From contig CM060909.1 of assembly GCA_030737875.1 (NCBI GenBank), positions 33,283,159-33,347,158 of the forward strand: a stretch of 64,000 bases of DNA, given 5' to 3'. A program made the translations under genes and the position numbers. The DNA is from Allium sativum. Taxonomy: Eukaryota; Streptophyta; Magnoliopsida; Asparagales; Amaryllidaceae. The notes under the pieces were generated by a model. That model saw only the letters and a list, made by a program, of their open reading frames with translations, did no database searches and was not told where the DNA came from. Below, piece after piece: positions 57,628 through 64,000 of the stretch; the stretch's first letter is position 1; the number at the start of each line of letters is the position of its first letter.

Positions 57628-60201
57628 TGTGACGGCCCGCCCCGCACCAACCGACATTTTCTCCAAAAGTGCGTTGTACACATATCCAGTTAGCACGGGA
57701 CGGTCGCCAGAAGGAAAAGAAAGAAGAGAATGGGCTAATCAGGGAACCTGTAATATGTCTCACAGCGCATAGAACAAAATATAATAATAACATACTTGAC
57801 ATAAACAGGAGAGACAGTGCATAAGCTAAAAACCAGAACTGAGCATCATAGCAGCGGAAATCCAAAATATAGCTTATTACAATTTTTCAAACTGTCTCAA
57901 AGCAAAAGCAAGATAAAGGAGGTACACTACTAATGCCCAAGTAGCGACCACCAACGACACAGGGAGAATATCTATATATCATACGTGGAAGCCTCCTGCT
58001 CGCCTCCGAATCAGCTACTCGTGCATCACCAGCTAACCACAACCTGTCTCTAGTCTGCTTGTGTGAGCACCCAGAGTAATAAGAAGAGACATAAAACTCT
58101 GGGTCAGACATAAAGCCTGGTATGAGCGATAAGCATCAAAACATAACAATAACAAGTATAATCCAATCATACCTGAACCTGGACCTGCAACCAAAGAGTT
58201 AGCACTACATACTGTACAACACTCTAAGGTGCCCTTTCAAATGGTGTAAAGATAACGGGGGTGGGGGTGTGCATGTCATAGTGATGTCAAACAATCAAAC
58301 AATCAAACATAGCAAGCATCCTCACATCTCTCACTCAGTGCGTAAAGCATACGATACCCACTACCTTGGTCCTCTAATCCTTTGGGCCATGACGGAATCC
58401 AATCCCGTGTAACTATCACTACAAGCCCACTATCCATCTATCAGTGGTGGACCAAAGTTATGAATACCGACAACCCCTTTGCACACGTCCCGCAGCAAAG
58501 CCCAACCATGAAGTGAACTCATTGGTTCCCAACTGGGTCCGGGATCCTGAGCTCTAACTTCCATTTGGACTACCTTTGCATCTCGGGTTTTAATCATCAT
58601 CCTCCGGATCGGTCTTCATTCAGTTCGCTTCGTTTCAGGTCGTGGTCTTCCTTCAGGTTCGGATCGTGCTCCGCCCTCCAACGGTTCGGGTCGCACCACC
58701 CTGGTTCGGTTCGCAGTCACTAGCTCGTGGTCACCCTCTATTTCGGATCGTGCGCTCCCCTCCAGATCGATTCGTGACAAGCTCCTTCAGCTCGGATCGT
58801 GGTCATCTGCATACGGTTCGGATCGTGGTATGATCTCCAGGTCGGATCGTGACCAGATTCGGATCGCGACTCGTGGATCGTGGGTGCATCGGATCGGGTT
58901 CCATCTCCACGCGGATCGGGTCGTAATGCTCATTCGCGATCCGGATCGAAGTACTTCAGTTTGGGCACGGCGCTGCATCGATTCGTCTCGTGGGTCTAAC
59001 CACAATCGGGTCGGGTCGTGGGAGGAATAAGCGATCCGATCCGGGTCAACTTCCAGCGACGGTTTACACGCCTCTCGACGTCGTTTTCGACCATTCTAAC
59101 TATTGAAATCAGTCACAAAGCACATCATACAGTCATAGCAACATGTATAAACATCCACAAACAGCAAAACAACAATATGATATGTCAAAACGGATCAAAC
59201 ATACCCAAAAATCCATATTTCCCTCTTAAGCATGTTTAAGCAAATCTAACGATAGGATTAGCAAAACTTATCCAAATTAGCCAAATTTTCTAACAGACGC
59301 CTAAAACAATATTTCATAATTTTTGAATATTTTTCCAGATTTTTAACATACATAAATTCGCTAATTATCACTAATTACCCCTTAATCCCCCAAATTCCGG
59401 AATTTGCAAAATTAGTCGAAATTAACCCAAATTCATATCAAAGGCATAAAATGATGTTTTAGAATTTTGGGAATTTTTCTAGATTTTTCTGAGCCATAAT
59501 TTCGCTAATCTTCGCTAATTACCATAATTAGCCATAATTAGTGAGGAACTATGCAAATCACTCACCTTAGCCACAAACAAACTTTAGATCTGAAATAATC
59601 TTCTGATTTGGATCCAATCCCTACGTGTTCCAGCAGCTCTCTCGCTGATTTGGTGAAGATCTTCTTTGATTTGATGTAGATTAGGCCAAAACTTTATTAG
59701 GAAGTGATTAGAAGGTGATTTGGGTGTTGGAGGCCATTGCTAGAGCTTGAAAGAGGTAAGCGGCGGCTGGAAAAATGAGTCTAAAACCGAAATCCTAACC
59801 CTAGCAGCCCTTAAATACCCCAAATCCTGAAATCTCCCTTTGGGCCTAGTTGCTAATCACCCGGTTAAGCCCGATTAGCTGTTTTTCACCTTCTAAACCT
59901 TGTTTCAGCCATATCTCCCAAACGGTAAGTCCGTTTGGCTAATGTAACCACTCTACGGAAAGAGAAACCATCATTCGAATCCAATGGAAGTTGTTTCAGG
60001 TCAAAACTCCTTTCCAGTCAAAAGTTATGGCCAAAACAGTACCAACTAGGGGCAAAACGGTCATTTAAAAATCGACAAAAATCATGAACATGGGAAATGA
60101 CCCCAATAGTCATCTCCCAAAGTTACATGACCGTACGACTTAATATGTGAAAGAAATAAATATTCTACGATCCCATGATGCGTAGAATACGGGTCGTTAC
60201 A
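57628..60201 (-). repeat. E6 3' LTR, 2574 bp
   Basis: Plus strand runs from TGTGACGGCCCGCCCC to ACGGGTCGTTACA. It aligns with the E3 LTR on the opposite strand at both ends, but the middle (58600-59045) has a different low-complexity sequence rich in GGATCGTG and TTCGGATCG. Stem-loop at 58056-58069. Confidence 0.9.
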
Positions 60202-60240
60202 CTCTTCCCCCCTTAAGAAATTTCGCCCTCGAAATTCCCT
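60202..60240 (-). other. E6 polypurine tract and TTTCG/CGAAA hairpin
   Basis: Minus strand: AATTTCGAGGGCGAAATTTC, then TTAAGGGGGGAAGAG and the LTR start TGTAACGACCCG. Confidence 0.8.
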
Positions 60241-60363
60241 AACCAAAACACAAAAAGGGTTCCGCATGCCTATCAACCATAAACAACAATCAACAGGCAA
60301 AACAAGTCTATCCTAGCATGCGGTTTACTAACAAGGGAAGAAACTATCACTACCAAAACCTTA

Positions 60364-61010
60364 CTAGGCAAAGAGTTCTGGATACTTCTTCCTTATATCC
60401 TCCTCTGTTTCCCAAGTACGGTCTTTTTCCATTCTCACCCCACTGGACTTTGACTAGTTTCACCGCCTTCCTTCGAAGCTGCTTCGTATCGTTCCCAACA
60501 ATACGCATAGACTTGCGGTTCCCAACCGCCTCGGGTTCAACTTCGATATCATCCAACTGATCAGGTGAAATAGTCACATTTGAGTCGTGAACGAACTTCC
60601 TTAGTTAGGAAACATGAAACACATTGTGAACTCCCGCCATTTTCTCTGGTAAGCCAACTCTATATGCCAAATTCCCGACTAATTCAAGAACAGGGAAAGG
60701 GCCAACAAATCTTGGTGCTAACCTACCTCTCCAACCAATCCGAATCACATTCTCTATGGAGAGATCTCGACGAACACCAAGTCGTTAACGAAGAATTCCA
60801 AATCTCTTCGTCTCTTATCGAGATAAGCCTTCAGCCTATCTTTATCCCTTCCCAGTAGTAGATCTGCTCTATGTCTCAATACATCTTGTTACCACTGGGA
60901 TGTATAGTCAATTTCGAGTGATGATATGCTCTAAGCACTTCACCTCTCAGTCCATCTACGTTGGGTACAACTAGTCCCTTATTCTTTCGAAGCCACCCTT
61001 CTCGATTAAA
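60364..61010 (-). pseudogene. E6 integrase remnant and chromodomain
   Basis: From 61010 downward: zinc-binding segment fragments, then directly the L-D-K-R-R-R-D-L-E-F segment (60840-60780), the A-P-R-F-V-G-P-F block (60720-60690), and a chromodomain with [10 protein letters not shown] 1-nt insertion near 60430 shifts the frame inside the chromodomain; beyond it K-K-Y-P-E-L-F-A is intact and ends at TAG 60364-60366. The integrase core is deleted more widely than in E3. Confidence 0.82.
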
Positions 61011-61269
61011 TCCTTACCTGATCATTCTCTTTCCATCGATACCCATCTCTACCCTAGAGATGGTTCCCAATAGATTAGGATCGTCCTTCTAACTGGAAAC
61101 AATCCTCTCAATCAAAATCGATCTAATCGTCAAGCTTACTAGCGTTTCTGAATCCAATTCAGTCTTGGGTCTGAAATCATATCCTGTGACATACTCTAGT
61201 TGCTTCCATCCTAGAAACAAAACCCCTAAACTGGCATGTCTCCTACTCAATGCAACTAGTACTGCACCC

Positions 61270-61500
61270 ACATCCTTTACTATGATCACTCTGCCCCATG
61301 GAGTCATGGCGACTCCACTGCACTGATCCATAGTCACTAGTCCTTTGCTATGCCCACTCTGCCCCATGAAGTCATAACAACTCCACTGCACTGGCTCATA
61401 GCCTTACTAATCCTTTACTATGTCCACTTTGCCCCTCGAGTCATGACGACTCTACTGCACTGGCTCATAGCCCTACTACAATCACTTTGTTCCCCATCGC
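61270..61500 (-). repeat. 69-bp tandem repeat, 3 units (E6)
   Basis: TGCACTGG/ATC-CAT recurs near 61318, 61388 and 61457, each with the palindromic GAGTCAT...GACTC block. E3 has two units. Confidence 0.8.
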
Positions 61501-61511
61501 TGGAACCCTAC

Positions 61512-62420
61512 AGGTGATAGTCTACTCAAGAGAAGAGAGATAGGAACAAACATAGCAACCATAACATCCATCAAACAAATACTATCTATCACCTGCTAAA
61601 GTCATAAACACATCGACACCTAGATGATTGGTCTAACCAATCCCAATATGTCGATTCCAGTCTGTCTGGTCCAACCAACATCAATAACTAATGGAAGCCC
61701 AGCCCCCATACATACACCGATGCCTACTTGACTGGTCCAACCAATCCCTGGCTAATGGAAGCCCCGCCTCCCTTCGGACTACCGTACGTCCAACGTACGT
61801 TTATCCTCCAAGGATAATTAAACTAATGGAAGCCCAGCCTCCAATCGGACTACCGTACGTCCAACGTACATTTATCCTCCAAGGATAACTAGATCACGTC
61901 CAATGGATCCAAGGTAATGGGCGTCCCCAGATACCCCTGCTTTTAGTCCTCCTAAAATACTTGAGTCCAACCCAAGTCTATCCATTATCTTGCTGCCCTC
62001 TCGAGTCCAACTCGAGTTGAATCCAATTCCTTGCAGCCTTCTCGAGTCCAACTCGAGTCAATCTATAACTCAGACCCAGTCTTGAGTACCGACAAACTCT
62101 ATTCCAACGTGAGTCGTCTCCCTATTCGTTGCATCTCCAAGATCAACGAACACCTATTTTCTTTTACGAGTTTAAGTCCAACTTGAATCGCTCTAATCTT
62201 CGTTGTATCATCCATGATCAACGAACACATCCTATTCCTTCAAAGTTCTACTATCCAATAGAGAACATCAACATAGGGTCCTAAACAATCCATTACTTTG
62301 CATCTTTCTCGAGTCCCACTCGAGCAATCTCATAACCCTATCGAGTCTAACTCTGGGCAGTCTATACCATTGAACAGTCTCATCATGTTCCGTCTGCCCA
62401 TCACTCCTCGAGTAAACCAA
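61512..62420 (-). repeat. hairpin array with shared loops (E6)
   Basis: The counterpart of 24654-25473 on the opposite strand. Examples: CAGGTGATAG (61512) pairing with CTATCACCTG near 61595; GATTGGT-CTA-ACCAATC (61626-61642, perfect 7-bp stem); CGTACG-TCCAA-CGTACG (near 61785 and 61855); TTATCC-TCCAA-GGATAA; CTCGAG-TCCAA-CTCGAG (62000-62016 and others). Read on the element sense strand the loops are TTGGA, TGG or TAG. Confidence 0.85.
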
Positions 62421-62719
62421 AATATCATCCAATGAAAAATCACAACAACTATTTACCCCTCACGCAACCCATCCTAGTCGAAATCGACATTCCCCAAGCA
62501 CAAGCCCCAAAGGCCTAAACCAATATCAGACAAGCACCTAAGGAACATCTCTTCCGAGTTCAGAAAATCCACATGAGGTGATACTAGTAAAACAATCTAG
62601 CACTGGAGTACTCATTTGCCTCCCAGAGACAACTAGAACTTATTACAACAGTAACCTTTCAACTTTCTTAACTCCAGTTACTATCGCCATCACTAGGTAG
62701 GTACCTAATACCACCCTAT

Positions 62720-62935
62720 TCCTTTGGAGTAGATCGACTCCCCAAAATAATGCTAAACCCAGTAAAGCCCAAAACAAAGCAATCATAAGGAAACATACAT
62801 CCATGAATCGATAAGACCACATTAACTAATCATGCCAAACTAGTCGAACCACCAATCGGGTTCGTCACTACTAAAGGTCTATCGACTAACTCAGGTTTGT
62901 CAAACAAAACCCGATCAAAATTTCTTAAATAGAAA
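62720..62935 (-). pseudogene. E6 protease remnant without active-site loop
   Basis: Colinear with 24050-24262 on the opposite strand, with the same missing segment after the catalytic Asp region. Frames are broken. Confidence 0.6.
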
Positions 62936-62966
62936 GCATACCTCGAATAACGACACCTTTTTCCTT

Positions 62967-63992
62967 CTACGCCGCAGTTGGGGCATTTGACGAAGAAGGA
63001 ACAGCGTTGATAGCATACGCTTTCACAATCTGCTTCTCCCTAGGAGGTTGTGGGCAATCATCCTTGTGATGTCCCGCCTGGCCGCAGTTAAAGCACTTCC
63101 TTTCCCCAGGCTTTTCTCGACAATCTCTGGCATAATGGCCCTTCTGGCCACAACTAAAGCATTCGCCATCTTTCTTATTTTTCTTACTCTGACCATCCTT
63201 GGTCGGGTTCTGCTTCCTCTTGCTCTGAGAATTCTTCTTGCCTTCACCGCCTGCTTGCGGCTTTGGCTCCTCTGCAGATGTTGTAGCAACCTCAGTCTTC
63301 GACTTAGGGAAAAGGCTCTCTGACCTTAATGCCTTTCCTACAATAGACTCGAACGTCTCATCGATATGGTTTATAAGTCTTTCCCCCAAGTACCCATCCA
63401 AACCAGTTATGAACTTCTCGTTCTTCTTTTCGACTGTATCGATAAGGGACCATCCATATTTCGATAAAGTGTCGAATTCAGCGATATACTCCGAGACTGC
63501 CCTACCGTTCTGCTTAAGCTCCAAGAACTTCCTGAACAGTTCTGATTTATGAGCAGCTGGAATAAACTTATCACAAAAGCGAGTCTTAAACTGATTCCAA
63601 GTAACTTGATCTTCTGGAGTAGTTGCCCTAATGGCATTCCACCAATTCATCGCTCGCCCTTGCAGTTGACGAGACGCTAGCCTTCTTTTCATCGCATCCT
63701 CAAGACCCAAGTCGTCGAAGATACGATCACAGCTATCCAACCAATCCTGAACATCTGTGGCCGACTCCGTTCCGTGGAATGGCTTCCCACCAAAGTTAGT
63801 GTAATCCTTGCACAACTTGGCGAAATCGACCCTAGGCGCCTGCACTACTGGACCACCACCATTTCCGGGATTGGGAACTGCTCCCTAAACATCTCTAAGC
63901 ATGTCTCTCATGAGGTTAGTAAACATTGCCCTCATGTCAGCGGCATTCCCTTGGTTGGTCCCTCTACCAGCACCTCTAGGATATCGGCTCAT
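62967..63992 (-). pseudogene. E6 gag (one internal stop)
   Basis: ATG at 63992 (M-S-R-Y-P-R-G-A-G) opens a frame that is continuous except for TAG at 63885-63887, 36 codons in, where a Gln codon is expected. The gag domain (FHGTESATDVQDWLDSCDRI, GRAMNWWNAIRA, FLELKQNGRAVSEYIAEF) is followed by a Lys/Gln-rich linker and two CCHC knuckles ([28 protein letters not shown]). It stops at TAG 62967-62969. It is far better kept than the rest of E6; gag may be the part under selection, or simply less decayed. It would form particles and bind RNA. Confidence 0.9.
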
Positions 63993-64000
63993 CGTTAATT

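Larger units (their letters stand above)
57628..64000 (-). mobile_element. E6: second copy of the E3 chromovirus-derived family
   Basis: Minus orientation: 3' LTR (57628-60201), polypurine tract, chromodomain, integrase remnant, 69-bp repeats, hairpin array, protease remnant, gag. The order and missing parts match E3 (no RT or RNase H, integrase core deleted). The 5' LTR is off the right edge. The LTR is clearly diverged from E3, so they are separate family members, not a recent duplication. Confidence 0.92.

Noticed and set aside
57490..58111. Cys- and Ser-rich ORFs at the left end of E6
   Set aside because: They read through the LTR boundary and are not kept as protein between E3 and E6 LTRs.

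Overview
This window is repeat-rich nuclear DNA from a higher plant, probably pericentromeric or other heterochromatin of an angiosperm; the species cannot be named from the sequence. Nearly all of it is LTR retrotransposon sequence. I find no host protein gene I can support, no rRNA gene and no functional tRNA gene. The plant assignment rests on Tat-lineage Ty3/gypsy with two RNase H domains, chromodomain gypsy elements, large LTR derivatives (LARDs), a copia LTR, and initiator-Met and Asp tRNA primer sites.

Layout. E1 (1-9420, minus) is a decayed Tat element with an antisense ORF near its 3' end; its 3' LTR lies off the left edge. It sits in E7, an LTR remnant (9421-10424). E7 and E2 both interrupt E8, an old Tat-like element whose gag is split between 10425-10865 and 52688-52729 and whose probable LTR starts at 52859.

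The centre is a four-level nest in which each insertion keeps a 5-bp target-site duplication (TSD). E2 is a LARD with 4.7-kb LTRs (10866-52687, minus, TSD TTGAG). In its right LTR sits E3, a chromodomain gypsy derivative with gag but no reverse transcriptase (20433-51365, plus, TSD CTAAC). In the 3' LTR of E3 sits E4, a LARD with 6.56-kb LTRs and only about 1 kb of internal sequence (28658-50728, minus, TSD CCCCA). In the right LTR of E4 sits E5, an Athila-like non-autonomous element with one intact Asn/Gln/Phe-rich ORF (40764-48660, plus, TSD ACGAT).

Right of the nest are an unrecognised stretch (54291-55333), a possible small minus-strand LTR, a copia LTR with primer site (E9, 55673-57622) and E6, a second copy of the E3 family in minus orientation (57628 to the right edge).

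How the parts fit. E2, E3/E6 and E4 look like three branches of one mobilisation network. They share TGTAA-type LTR ends, initiator-Met primer sites, the same LTR stem-loop (with stem pairs swapped together between families) and similar polypurine tracts. None keeps a full polymerase, so all presumably relied on enzymes from an autonomous chromovirus elsewhere. The best candidate for something undescribed is in E3/E6: where reverse transcriptase, RNase H and part of integrase should be, there is about 0.9 kb made almost entirely of consecutive hairpins with unrelated stems but a common TTGGA/TGG/TAG loop. It is present in both copies.
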